64,000 bases of DNA from Dehalobacter sp. CP (GTDB lineage Bacteria > Bacillota_B > Desulfitobacteriia > Desulfitobacteriales > Syntrophobotulaceae), in contig VMEE01000079.1 of NCBI GenBank assembly GCA_009910795.1, forward strand, positions 1 through 64,000, in the 5' to 3' direction. Below the pieces are notes generated by a model that saw only the letters and a program-made list of their open reading frames with translations, ran no database searches and was not told the origin of the DNA. Each line of letters begins with the position of its first letter. Position 1 is the first letter of the stretch. Position numbers and translations under genes: made by a program. Below are positions 46,704 to 56,031 of this stretch, piece by piece.

Positions 46704-46714
46704 GTGCTATTCCT

Positions 46715-46906
46715 TTACGCTTTTTCAGTGATCAGGATTTTATGTTCCAAGAGTTTTATTTCCTGAATGATGCCGCTAATTGTTTTTTCGTCTCCCAATA
46801 AACCTGTTAAAAAGATCTTACCAGAGTCAACCTTCATGTTCGCAACATTTTCCATAACCATTTTCTCTCCATTAGGAGTCAGAACATAAGCGTTAGATTC
46901 ACACAT
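46715..46906 (-). CDS. cooT: CooT-family nickel-binding protein
   Basis: 63 aa. The start MCESNAYVL with Cys2 is the family hallmark; Cys2 provides the nickel ligand in the characterised homodimeric CooT. The rest is a small beta-barrel-like sequence (KMVMENVANMKVDSGKIFLTGLLG). It probably helps deliver nickel to CODH/ACS. AAAGGTGAT precedes the ATG. Lies between the RACo-like activator and the DUF3786 gene. Confidence 0.88.
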   Translation of the reverse strand: MCESNAYVLTPNGEKMVMENVANMKVDSGKIFLTGLLGDEKTISGIIQEIKLLEHKILITEKA

Positions 46907-46979
46907 ATTAAATCACCTTTCTTAACAGTTATTTTTATGCCTGTCAGACGGGGCTTCAATCCAGTTGCTTAGCATTAAT

Positions 46980-48914
46980 TTAGACGATTTTTCGCTGGTT
47001 CTTAACGGTTGGGAATCTTTCAATTTCAGTGTGGGGAAGGAAACAGGCAGATATGAATTCTCCCATGTAGGAGCTGTCGGCACTGAGTTCAAGGTAAGTC
47101 ATATGGGAGGCAATATCCTCGGCTTTTTTTCTGGCGTCAGTGCTTTGCAGAGTCAGATAACTGCCTAACAAGGAACTATTGCCGAGATATTCAAACTTTT
47201 CGACCGGAAGGTCCGGGAAAAGCCCAATCGTAATTGAGTTATTCATATTGATATTCGTGCCGATCCCACCAGCTATATATATTTTGTCTATTCCGGAATA
47301 ATCCATACCCATGCTTTTTAATAATACGACCACGGCAGAGTAGACAGCACCTTTGGCCCGAATAAAATTTTCCAGATCAATTTCGGTAATCGTGATATCT
47401 TTGGGGATATGGTATTCTCTGCTGAAAGCCAGCACATATTCGCCGATCCCATATTCATCAGAACGGATACGGTGGGTTTTCAGATGGCGGTTCAGACGGC
47501 CCCGGCTGTCAATGATCCCTGCCTTGAACATTTCGGCTATGGCGTCGATGATCCCTGAGCCGCATAAGCCGAGCGGCAGTTGATTATCAATTGTATCTAT
47601 AGTAGGTTCAAAAGTTTTTCTATCGATCTTGATATTTTCAATCGCGCCTGGTGCCGCACGCATTCCGGAACTTATTTCTCCGCCTTCAAATGCAGGTCCG
47701 GCTGAACAGGCACAAGTGAGCAAGAAGTCTTTATTGCCAAAAACAATTTCACCATTGGTACCTAAGTCCATAAAAAGAATATTTTGATCTTCCGACCACA
47801 GGCCAGAAGCGAGCACGCCGGCAGTAATGTCTCCGCCAACATAGCTTGATACTGAAGGCAATATGTAGATAATGCTTTCAGCATAAGCCTCTAATCCGAG
47901 GTCGCCAGCTTTAAGGTATTCAGAACTAAGGAAAGCGGGAATATAGGGATCCTTCCGCAAATAGTCCGGATAAACCCCGAGCATGAGGTGCATCATGGTT
48001 GTATTTCCTGAGGCGACGATCACGCTGATCGCGTCTTTGGAAATACCAATTTCCTGTCTCATTTTCTTAAGCAAAGGATTAATTGTTTCTTTGATAATTG
48101 CATTGGTTAATTCCTGTAAGCCATTTTTTTTGGTTGAGTGGATAATTCTGCTGATCACATCAGCGCCATATCTGATCTGGGCGTTTCCGGCAGAGGATTT
48201 GGCAATAATCTGTCCGTTATGAAGATCGACCAGAATGGCAGCTACAGATGTAGTGCCTACATCTATAGCTACCCCATACAGCTTGTCGGATGTATCTCCG
48301 GGCTCAATATTAATGACTCTGATTCGCTCGCTGGTTTCTGCGAAATACGTTACGGTCGCCTGAAAATCATTTTCCCTTAGAATATGAGGGATTTTTTTGA
48401 GGATAGGCAGTTGGCAGACGACTTTGTGATAAGCGCTGTTTTTAAGCAGATGTCTTTGGATTCTGTCCCAGTCGGAGAGGCAGTCATCAAGGCTTGGCAG
48501 GTCTAACTCCATATAGACCTTTTGAACTGGAGAGCTAAACAGAATATGATTCTTGGCAGCCATGTTAATAACGCTGTCGATGATATGCTGATCTTTTGTT
48601 CCAGCCAAATCTTCAACTTTCATACCGCTTAAGACGGACGTTTGGATCGCCGGTACCTCAACAGTGATATCACCGTTAATTTTGGAATTACATGCTAAAA
48701 CAAAACCCTGTGCTAGTTCAGATTCAGTAATGTGATGGCTTTTACGAAAATTTACACTGCCTTTAAGAACCTTTAGCTTGCATTTGCCGCATGATCCGAG
48801 TCCATTACAAGGCGCATCAAGGAAGATACCAGCTTTGCGGGCCGCATCGAACAGCGTCTCACCTAATTTGGCAATCACAACGGTGTTTTCAGGCATAAAT
48901 TTTACTTTAAACAT
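46980..48914 (-). CDS. RACo-type reductive activator of the corrinoid protein
   Basis: 644 aa. An N-terminal [2Fe-2S] ferredoxin domain has ligands Cys36, Cys42, Cys45 and Cys75 (CNGLGSCGKC). A linker is followed by an ASKHA-type ATPase region beginning near residue 215 (GVAIDVGTTSVAAILVDL), with GTNGEIVFG, SAGPAFEGG and IAGGIGTNINM further on. It reduces inactive Co(II) of the corrinoid iron-sulfur protein to Co(I) using ATP. Follows acsB with a gap of about 50 nt. Confidence 0.92.
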   Translation of the reverse strand: MFKVKFMPENTVVIAKLGETLFDAARKAGIFLDAPCNGLGSCGKCKLKVLKGSVNFRKSHHITESELAQGFVLACNSKINGDITVEVPAIQTSVLSGMKVEDLAGTKDQHIIDSVINMAAKNHILFSSPVQKVYMELDLPSLDDCLSDWDRIQRHLLKNSAYHKVVCQLPILKKIPHILRENDFQATVTYFAETSERIRVINIEPGDTSDKLYGVAIDVGTTSVAAILVDLHNGQIIAKSSAGNAQIRYGADVISRIIHSTKKNGLQELTNAIIKETINPLLKKMRQEIGISKDAISVIVASGNTTMMHLMLGVYPDYLRKDPYIPAFLSSEYLKAGDLGLEAYAESIIYILPSVSSYVGGDITAGVLASGLWSEDQNILFMDLGTNGEIVFGNKDFLLTCACSAGPAFEGGEISSGMRAAPGAIENIKIDRKTFEPTIDTIDNQLPLGLCGSGIIDAIAEMFKAGIIDSRGRLNRHLKTHRIRSDEYGIGEYVLAFSREYHIPKDITITEIDLENFIRAKGAVYSAVVVLLKSMGMDYSGIDKIYIAGGIGTNINMNNSITIGLFPDLPVEKFEYLGNSSLLGSYLTLQSTDARKKAEDIASHMTYLELSADSSYMGEFISACFLPHTEIERFPTVKNQRKIV

Positions 48915-48965
48915 GTTGCACCATACTCCTTCTGATAGGACAGTCCTATAACAGTACTGCTTAAA

Positions 48966-51092
48966 CTACATCAGCGGATCCATTGTTAGTGCAGGGTGGC
49001 CTTTTTCACTTAGATACTCTAAGACTGCTTCGGACTCTGAAGCGATGGTTTCATCGCAAATCATATCGACAAAGTTATCAATTCCATACATTTCTTTCGC
49101 AGTTGCATTCAGTTTGTCAGCAACGAATTCCTTGAGTTCTTTCGGCATCCAGACAATACGTCCGGGACCGCCCTCAGCTGAGATGAATTTCTTAGAGGAA
49201 ATAAACTGTCTGCCATGTCCCATAAATCCGGGAGTCTGAACGCCGCCGCCTGTCATGGAAGCCAGTTCGCCGAATGTCATACCTACCGGAGATACGCCGG
49301 AAAACTCTCTGTTCACGATGACAATGCCATTGGCTTCCGGCATTATGCCGGCGATACATTCAAAGCAGCCGCAGGAAGTCATCGGATCTTCCAGTAAACT
49401 ATACAGCGTGATCTGGCTCAAAGCGCCTTGGGAGTGCCGTTCCACGGTTTTGTTGACTTCTTGCCAGATACCTTTGACGGGATCATCAACAAGACCTTTG
49501 GTAATTGGCTGACAAGGACCGGTTGGATCGAGCTCAAAAGTAGCTTTGGAATCAAGCCAGCTTACGGCGCCGCATAATCCTAGTCTTTCCGGTGTAACAA
49601 TGCACACATGGGAAGGGGCAAAGGACTGGCAGAGAATACAGGTATAAAAAGTGTCGACACTTTCATCAGTCAGACTGGCAATACGTTCGTCTCTTGCTGC
49701 ATACTTGGAAACCACCTGCTGGGCCTTTACTTCTTTGACTTTGGCAGCATCAGTGATAATTGTAATCTGACATTTATCCACGACTGCGCCAAACTCGTCC
49801 AGCATCTTGGCATACAGCACTTCACCAAAATGGCGTAGTCTGAAGCCTTTTTCGTAAGCATCCTTGCTGATACGAATCCAGGTGGTGTCTCTCTGGCCGA
49901 CGTGCATGATGCCTTCAATATAGTTCATAAAATAGTGAATTCTTCTTTCCAGAACCGGTTCAAAATCTGAATGCATGCTCTTGCCGGCTACTTCGACGAG
50001 TACTGCCAGAGGCATTCTTCCGGGTACCTGCTGTACGGTGTCAATATCGTCACCAATGAGCACAATCTTATGATCCTCAATCTCACTGGCTTCTCTTTGC
50101 GTAACAAGCTCCCAGGAATCTGTTTTGCTGCCGCCGAATTCAACAAACATAGCATCTTTTCTGATTCTCTCTCCTTCAAAAGCAGCAGCAAAAGCAACCG
50201 GAATAGGAATTTCTGTGATCTTTATCTTAATGCCTCTGATCTCAAGGGAAGTTGCAGCCATTTTATCGTAATCTTTTTGGGTGATAAGCTTCATCGGGAC
50301 TTCGGCAACATCCTGGTCGGTTACAACTGGGAAGCCAAGGTTAATCGCTGCTGCGCCTGCAGCAACTTTGTAATTGCTTAAAGGGCCTACGGCATTGATA
50401 AAAGCTTTCAATCTTTTATAGGTATAACGCTTGAATTCTTCCCAGTCGCCGGGGGTCAAGGCTCCGAAGATTAAGGCAGCGCGGATGGTTACCGTAACGA
50501 CGTGGATTACAGAGGTCATGTTATAACCTAAAGGCATGACCCTGAACTCAAGTCCTACTTTGACCCCGCCTTCAATGGCCTGATTGATGACCTTACCGAC
50601 AAGGAAGGTTAAAAGCCCTTTAGCTTGGTATTCTTTGATGACTTTGGCGGCTGATTCGGGGTCCGGAAACTCACCAATGATAACCGCCTGCCCCGGGATA
50701 TCGTCCATTACGAGACCAACACCCCAGCCGCGGATAATCGCATCCGTCAGAAAACCCATGCACGGAGCTTCATAGGGCTTTTCGTCCATGACATACTTTA
50801 AAGCTTCAATAATTTCGGAAGAGACAGCAGCTGCCATACCGGCATTCTCTGCTTCTCGAAGCTGCTCTTTTTCCACAATAAGGCTTCTGACAAGGTCTAA
50901 AGCACCTTCAAGTTCTCCCAGGGTGCCTATTTTTTTGCCGGTAATGGCATAAATAAGGGACAGGGAGTAAGCGGTGTCCGGAAAAGCAACTTTATGCTCT
51001 CTTCCTTTTAAGGAGATTGCTTTTTCAACATATTCGGCAGCAGTATCGAGAGCCTGCTTGGCGCCTGCAAATATGGTGCTATATAAATTCAT
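48966..51092 (-). CDS. acsB: CO-methylating acetyl-CoA synthase
   Basis: 708 aa, near the usual length for AcsB. It joins CO, a methyl group from CoFeSP and CoA into acetyl-CoA. A-cluster cysteines are seen in CILCQSFAPSHVCIVTPE, RLGLCGAVSW and TSCGCFECIAG (about 506-600), giving the [4Fe-4S]-Ni-Ni site with its Cys-Gly-Cys. N-terminal domains that contact CODH are present. Start follows AAAGGGG. Fourth gene of the acsD-acsC-acsE-acsB order. Confidence 0.97.
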   Translation of the reverse strand: MNLYSTIFAGAKQALDTAAEYVEKAISLKGREHKVAFPDTAYSLSLIYAITGKKIGTLGELEGALDLVRSLIVEKEQLREAENAGMAAAVSSEIIEALKYVMDEKPYEAPCMGFLTDAIIRGWGVGLVMDDIPGQAVIIGEFPDPESAAKVIKEYQAKGLLTFLVGKVINQAIEGGVKVGLEFRVMPLGYNMTSVIHVVTVTIRAALIFGALTPGDWEEFKRYTYKRLKAFINAVGPLSNYKVAAGAAAINLGFPVVTDQDVAEVPMKLITQKDYDKMAATSLEIRGIKIKITEIPIPVAFAAAFEGERIRKDAMFVEFGGSKTDSWELVTQREASEIEDHKIVLIGDDIDTVQQVPGRMPLAVLVEVAGKSMHSDFEPVLERRIHYFMNYIEGIMHVGQRDTTWIRISKDAYEKGFRLRHFGEVLYAKMLDEFGAVVDKCQITIITDAAKVKEVKAQQVVSKYAARDERIASLTDESVDTFYTCILCQSFAPSHVCIVTPERLGLCGAVSWLDSKATFELDPTGPCQPITKGLVDDPVKGIWQEVNKTVERHSQGALSQITLYSLLEDPMTSCGCFECIAGIMPEANGIVIVNREFSGVSPVGMTFGELASMTGGGVQTPGFMGHGRQFISSKKFISAEGGPGRIVWMPKELKEFVADKLNATAKEMYGIDNFVDMICDETIASESEAVLEYLSEKGHPALTMDPLM

Positions 51093-51147
51093 GTATATTC
51101 CCCTTTCCGTAGAATTCCCCCAGGCCGTTGCAAGACGAGGCTATCAA

Positions 51148-51933
51148 TTATAGCTCCAGGTAGGAATCGGCATATAACATATTGCCTTTAATCATGTCGC
51201 AGGTTTTGATTGTCTCCATAAGCCTCTGATCGCAAGGGTTAACAATGGCTGCGGTCAGACCGCATTGCATGGCCATTGCACAATAAGTAGCGTCAATGAT
51301 CGGACGGACATGTTTCGGAGCGCCATTGGAGACATTGCTTAAGCCAGCATTGGTTCTGAGGCCCATCTCCGTAATTTGACGAATGGTCTCAAGGACTTCC
51401 GTTGCTTTTTCCTGCATGCCTTTGATGACTAGGAACAGCGGGTCAAATAAGAGATCCATTGGGTCGATACCAAGCATCATTGCTTTTTCCAGCATTTCGG
51501 TACAATAAGTGATGCGCTCTTCGACGTCAGAAGGAATACCTTCTTTAGCACACAGGGCAATAGCCATGGCATCGTTGGCGGCGGCGACTTCTAAGAGTCC
51601 CAGTCTCGGACCGGCATCGGCAGAATTGATAATCGGTTTGCCTTTGGAACGGTTGTAGACCCTGATACCGGCTTCAATGGCTTTTTTATTGGCCGTATCT
51701 AAACAAATTGGAACATTATCAAATTCATTCTGCAGAAGCTGAACGGCCCAGGCCATGACTTCTTCGCCGTCCCTTTCAGCAGGTCCGATATTCAGGTCAA
51801 GATAAACAGCACCGGCATCTAGCTGTTCTTTTGCTCTCTGGAAAATTGGGGCAGGATTACGGTCAGCGATAGCCTGCCGAATGACCGGAGAAATACAGTG
51901 GATTCTTTCACCAATGACTAAAAATCTGTCCAT
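51148..51933 (-). CDS. acsE: Methyl-THF:corrinoid iron-sulfur protein methyltransferase
   Basis: 261 aa TIM barrel of the pterin-binding family. Moves the N5-methyl of methyl-THF to Co(I) of CoFeSP. Motifs: GERIHCISPVIRQAI, YLDLNIGPAERDGEEV, CLDTANKKAIEAG, PIINSADAG and GLSNVSNGAPKHVRP with the conserved Asn near the N5 position. GGAGGT lies before the ATG. It differs clearly from the second methyltransferase at 59680-60483. Confidence 0.96.
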   Translation of the reverse strand: MDRFLVIGERIHCISPVIRQAIADRNPAPIFQRAKEQLDAGAVYLDLNIGPAERDGEEVMAWAVQLLQNEFDNVPICLDTANKKAIEAGIRVYNRSKGKPIINSADAGPRLGLLEVAAANDAMAIALCAKEGIPSDVEERITYCTEMLEKAMMLGIDPMDLLFDPLFLVIKGMQEKATEVLETIRQITEMGLRTNAGLSNVSNGAPKHVRPIIDATYCAMAMQCGLTAAIVNPCDQRLMETIKTCDMIKGNMLYADSYLEL

Positions 51934-52019
51934 GTTAGGAGCACCTCCAATTTTTATTGAGAACGGAACACTTTAGATTAATAAATTAATACTTTAGGTC
52001 AATTCGTGTCTTTTTCAGT

Positions 52020-53375
52020 TCAGTTAATGCCTTCCATCGTTCTTAAAAATTTAGGAAGATGCATGGCTTCATCAGGACCAATGATAACTTCCCAGTCAGG
52101 AAGGCTGTCCTGGATGTCACCTTTCAGAACGGCAACTTTTCCAGGAATAATAAGCTTTCTGCATTTTGTTTTACTTTCAATGCCGGATTCTTTAATGAAT
52201 TTAGCAATGACCGAACCGCTGAACTTGCCTGCGGCCCATGCTGTAAGGACGGAATAACCGCCGGCATCAGGGATTCCCAGCCAGGCCGGTACTTTGGATC
52301 TCTCCACTTCACCGGAAACAACGAAGTAAGTCAGAGCAAAGTCAACCGTAATCAAAACAGGTGAGCTGTCGCCGGGGTTGTTGATCGGATAGAATTCCGG
52401 TTCAACTCTCATCGGTTTCTGCGGGTCAGTATAGATATTCTGTCTTAAACCGAAGAGCGGGAGAGCGCGGGCGTAATCCATATCGTCCATAACAATAAGG
52501 GAACCATATTTCATGGTGAACAGGGAGGCCAGAGCAACTTCCATAAATTTGTCACCTTTGGCCAGCTCGTTGACAAAGACTACGGAAGGATAACCAAAGG
52601 TTCTGTCTTGCTCTTTTAGAGCTGTTCTGCGGATCTGTACAGCGTTGGTAAAAGCTTCACGTGCAGAAGCGCTGCCGATATCCAGCAGTAATTCTTTGTA
52701 ATCAAGTTTCTGGACATTTTCGACCAGATCATACAATTCGGCAAGTGAGGGTGCTTTTAAGCCGAGAGGGAGTTTGAGATCCTTGACCAAAGCAACCATT
52801 TCCTGATAGTTGTTGCTGTCAGCGCCGAATACGATCGGGAGTTCATCTTTGACCAGTTCCAAAGTTTCTTTCAGCACGGAAACATCGGGGCATACCAGCA
52901 TGTAGGCTACTTTTAAACCGGAAGCTTTAACTTTACTGACTAAAGAGAGATAAGCGTCTTTGTTGCCAACATACTGTAGGGCAGCAATTTCAGCTCTCAT
53001 TTCTTCGCCGATCCGGACATAGTCGACGTTTTTCATATTGGCGATCTTCGCATCGATTTGTTCCTGGGACATCGCATCGGAAAGCAGTACAGCAAATCTG
53101 TTGCGGTTGACAAAGGTTTTCTCGTGACGGAAAAGAACAATTTCACCGCCAAGTTTACATTCGGTTTCTCCTTTGCCGAAAGTCACGACCTTCATCAGGG
53201 GAGCAGTGGACTCAGAGAGCTTTGCCATCGCATCATCACTCATGTGCGAGCACTTGCTTATTTCTACACCGCCAGCTGCTACCTTCATCGAAAAAGCCAT
53301 ACAGGTAGGAAAGCCACATTCTTTACAGTTGGTTTTGGGAGTCAGTTTATAGATATCCAATCCGGACATTGCCAT
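52020..53375 (-). CDS. acsC: Corrinoid iron-sulfur protein, large (gamma) subunit
   Basis: 451 aa from the ATG at 53375, 9 nt after AGGAGG (the ATG at 53381 is only 3-4 nt away). The N-terminal [4Fe-4S] domain has Cys17, Cys20, Cys25 and Cys42 (NCKECGFPTC, EISKC). A TIM-barrel domain and a C-terminal B12-binding domain (GDIQDSLPDWEVIIGPDEA) follow. Pairs with AcsD and carries the methyl group to AcsB. Confidence 0.96.
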   Translation of the reverse strand: MAMSGLDIYKLTPKTNCKECGFPTCMAFSMKVAAGGVEISKCSHMSDDAMAKLSESTAPLMKVVTFGKGETECKLGGEIVLFRHEKTFVNRNRFAVLLSDAMSQEQIDAKIANMKNVDYVRIGEEMRAEIAALQYVGNKDAYLSLVSKVKASGLKVAYMLVCPDVSVLKETLELVKDELPIVFGADSNNYQEMVALVKDLKLPLGLKAPSLAELYDLVENVQKLDYKELLLDIGSASAREAFTNAVQIRRTALKEQDRTFGYPSVVFVNELAKGDKFMEVALASLFTMKYGSLIVMDDMDYARALPLFGLRQNIYTDPQKPMRVEPEFYPINNPGDSSPVLITVDFALTYFVVSGEVERSKVPAWLGIPDAGGYSVLTAWAAGKFSGSVIAKFIKESGIESKTKCRKLIIPGKVAVLKGDIQDSLPDWEVIIGPDEAMHLPKFLRTMEGIN

Positions 53376-53426
53376 TTTCATTTTCCTCCTTGAATCAAAA
53401 GTAGTATCAAAATTCTTAAATATTAA

Positions 53427-54371
53427 TTATTTCAGGTTATCCACGAAAGCACGGATTGTCTCTGCTGAACGCGGATGACGTAGAACAACAGCATCGGAGC
53501 CGACGGCAATAACACTGGCGGCTGTAGAAACCTCCATAGCAATTCCACGCTCTTCCTGGCAGCCCCATTCCGGAGAATCTTCCTCTGTAGAGGCAGACTC
53601 TTTAACGTTCCAAGTATCAAAAGAAACGGGTGTAATAATCGGCATCTGTAAGGTTTTATCATTTTGACCCAAAGCGGCCAGTCTGATTCTGTCAATGGTC
53701 GAAGCGACATACTCAAAACCGTAACCGACAGGTGCGGTCCCAACATTCATTATGATATTTTCGTTTTTGACTTCCAGTTGGTTGATTAAAATATTTAATT
53801 GCTTAGCCAGGTTGATGTCAACCGAGGACTCAGCCGCTACTTTATGTTTATAAGCTGTTACGCCAGCTGCGGCAACAGTCTTATAGTTATCTTCAACAGC
53901 GGATAACAAAAGGATATTTTTACCTTCCAGCTCTTCGGCTACTTTCTCAAATAATTTAAGGTCTTTCTCATAATTTTGTGTCCCGGCAATAACAAGAGGC
54001 AGTTTAACAGCATTGGCAACTTTCTTAGCCAGAGTGGCACATTCTTCAACGGATTTATTTAGACCATTCGGATCTGCGCCTTCAAACCGTAAGCAAATGA
54101 AATCAGGTGCAAACTTTTCTTCAGCATATTTGGCCCATTCCACAGTATTTTCTGCAGCTGAACCATAGATGGACTTAAGACCATCTGCCCAATTTTCTGG
54201 GTAAATATCGAGTATTTCCAAACCAATCTTTACGCCGCTGCCGGTGTCACCGTCAAAACTGTAAAACGGAAACACATTCTGTCCACCGAGAGCTAAGGTG
54301 TTCTCCCCTGTCCCTAATTCCAAGTTGTAAATGCTTCCACTATACTTTTGGACTGAGGTTTTAAAAGCCAC
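53427..54371 (-). CDS. acsD: Corrinoid iron-sulfur protein, small (delta) subunit
   Basis: 314 aa from the GTG at 54371 (VAFKTSVQKYSGSIYNLELG), 7 nt after AAGGAGGA; the longer frame from 54401 would overlap the upstream gene and lacks a site. TIM-barrel subunit with GGQNVFPFYSFDGDTG, FICLRFEGADPNG and IIMNVGTAPVGYGFEY. Forms the heterodimer with AcsC and shields the cobalamin. First of the acsD-C-E-B block. Confidence 0.95.
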   Translation of the reverse strand: MAFKTSVQKYSGSIYNLELGTGENTLALGGQNVFPFYSFDGDTGSGVKIGLEILDIYPENWADGLKSIYGSAAENTVEWAKYAEEKFAPDFICLRFEGADPNGLNKSVEECATLAKKVANAVKLPLVIAGTQNYEKDLKLFEKVAEELEGKNILLLSAVEDNYKTVAAAGVTAYKHKVAAESSVDINLAKQLNILINQLEVKNENIIMNVGTAPVGYGFEYVASTIDRIRLAALGQNDKTLQMPIITPVSFDTWNVKESASTEEDSPEWGCQEERGIAMEVSTAASVIAVGSDAVVLRHPRSAETIRAFVDNLK

Positions 54372-54390
54372 TAGAATCTCCTCCTTCTTC

Positions 54391-55158
54391 TTATAAACCA
54401 ATTATTTGGCAGATATCTTTAATTGCCCGTTTTGATAAACTGTCATCAGGCAAATTAACCAAGGCTTTTCCCTGAGAATCATACGCATATATCAATGGAT
54501 CCAGGGCAATGATCCCCAGCAGTTCCAACCCCTGCAAAGATATTTCTTCAGTAATCCCCTCGCTTAATTGTTCATCTGGGGCTTTATTGACAATCAAATA
54601 TTGTTGAGCTACTTTCAGACCTAATTCTTTAACCAACTTGTTGATTCGGCCAACGGCCTGAATGCCGCGGCGCGAGCAGTCGCTAACGAGGATCAGAATA
54701 TCAATGTTTCTTGCCGTTCCCCGACTCAAGTGCTCCATGCCGGCTTCATTATCGATCACAACATAGTTGTATTTATCAGAGACTTTGTCAAGCTGTTCCC
54801 GCAAAATCCCGTTAACAAAACAGTAGCAGCCTTTGCCTTCGGATCTTCCCATGACGAGGAGGTCATAACCATCTCCTTCGGTGATCCCGGTATTCAGTTG
54901 GTACTGAAGGTACTGGGCCTTGGTCATTCCTCCGGGGAAGCCATCACGCATGGTTTCTCTTAAGTTTACTTCTTCTCTGATTTCTCCAAGCGTAACTTCG
55001 ATTGTTTCTCCCAGCACTTCATTCAAATTGGCATTGGCATCAGCATCGACGGCAAGTACAGGTCCTTGCTTATTTTTGACAAGGTAATCGATCAAAAGGC
55101 CTGTAATGGTTGTTTTTCCGGTTCCGCCTTTACCGGCTACCGCAATTGTTCTTCCCAT
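54391..55158 (-). CDS. CooC/AcsF-type nickel-insertion ATPase, second copy
   Basis: 255 aa MinD/CooC-like P-loop ATPase. Deviant Walker A GKGGTGKTT (residues 9-17), LAVDADANANL and DNEAGMEHLSRGT switch motifs. The Cys-x-Cys nickel motif is GKGCYCFVN near residue 110. CooC proteins mature the nickel cluster of CODH, AcsF that of ACS. It is 16 nt downstream of a related gene; the two copies may serve CODH and ACS separately. Confidence 0.92.
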   Translation of the reverse strand: MGRTIAVAGKGGTGKTTITGLLIDYLVKNKQGPVLAVDADANANLNEVLGETIEVTLGEIREEVNLRETMRDGFPGGMTKAQYLQYQLNTGITEGDGYDLLVMGRSEGKGCYCFVNGILREQLDKVSDKYNYVVIDNEAGMEHLSRGTARNIDILILVSDCSRRGIQAVGRINKLVKELGLKVAQQYLIVNKAPDEQLSEGITEEISLQGLELLGIIALDPLIYAYDSQGKALVNLPDDSLSKRAIKDICQIIGL

Positions 55159-55174
55159 CTAAATTGCCTCTTTT

Positions 55175-55945
55175 CTATATCAAAGCATTGAGCTTAATCT
55201 TAATTGCTTTAACTTCTTCAACAATCTTATTGTCCGTGAAAGGAGACTGGTCTGCCCGATCAGAATTGACGACGTTTGCGTTGTAAGAGATAAAACCCAG
55301 GCAGGCTTCAAAATCGATATTGTCGAGGATATACCCTTTATCTGCATCGTTTTTGATCTTGTTGCCCACGGCATAAATTTTCGATACGCCGATATCGGAA
55401 GCCAGCTTCTTGATCTTGTGGTACGTCTGGAGGCTTCTGGCTCCGGGCTCAATGACCACAATAAAGGCATTCACACCCTGGGCTGTTCCTCTGCCGAGAT
55501 GCTCAATCCCGGCTTCCATATCCATAACGACAACATCTTTATTTTGCAGGACTAAATGAGAAGTAAGTCTTTTCAACAGGACATGTTCCGGGCAAACGCA
55601 GCCGCTGCCGCCGCTTTCGACGGTACCCATCGTTAACAGATTTACACCGTTATAGCGGGTACAGTATTTGTCCGGGATATCATCTACCTGCGGATTCAAT
55701 TTAAACATTTTACTAAAGGAATCGGTCGGGGTACTTGTTCTTTCGGCAATCAGTTCTTTCATCTCGGCGATCGGTACGATCTTGGAAATAATCTCGTCAG
55801 GAAAACCAAGGGCCAAAGCCAGATTGGCATCAGGATCGGCATCAACTGCCAGGACCCGGTAGCCTTCCGCTGCATACAGTCTGCTTAGAATTGCTGCAAA
55901 AGTTGTTTTGCCGACGCCACCTTTACCTGTAATTGCTATTTTTAT
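55175..55945 (-). CDS. cooC: CooC-type nickel-insertion ATPase with apparent ATA start
   Basis: 256 aa if read from ATA at 55945. Reading upstream in frame from the first internal ATG (55816) gives a normal CooC N-terminus including the Walker A GKGGVGKTT and VDADPDANLAL, until a TAA stop directly before ATA AAA ATA GCA. Family members begin MKIAITGKGGVGKTT, so ATA sits exactly where ATG is expected, with GGGGTGA five bases before it. No ATG, GTG or TTG is available upstream of Walker A. The nickel motif is GSGCVCPEH, and DMEAGIEHLGRGT follows. Lies 87 bp after cooS. Confidence 0.9.
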   Translation of the reverse strand: MKIAITGKGGVGKTTFAAILSRLYAAEGYRVLAVDADPDANLALALGFPDEIISKIVPIAEMKELIAERTSTPTDSFSKMFKLNPQVDDIPDKYCTRYNGVNLLTMGTVESGGSGCVCPEHVLLKRLTSHLVLQNKDVVVMDMEAGIEHLGRGTAQGVNAFIVVIEPGARSLQTYHKIKKLASDIGVSKIYAVGNKIKNDADKGYILDNIDFEACLGFISYNANVVNSDRADQSPFTDNKIVEEVKAIKIKLNALI

Positions 55946-55982
55946 TTAAATCACCCCGATGCACGATTTATCTTTGTTATTG

Positions 55983-56009
55983 GTTGCAAGAAGAAATTCT
56001 TCTTGCAAC
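55983..56009. repeat. Perfect intercistronic palindrome between cooS and cooC
   Basis: GTTGCAAGAAGAA and its exact complement meet around one base. On the minus strand it lies 22 nt after the cooS stop and about 38 nt before the cooC ATA start. No T-run follows, so it suits an mRNA-processing or 3'-stabilising hairpin rather than a terminator. Confidence 0.7.
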
Positions 56010-56031
56010 AAAACGACCATGGCCGCGTTTT

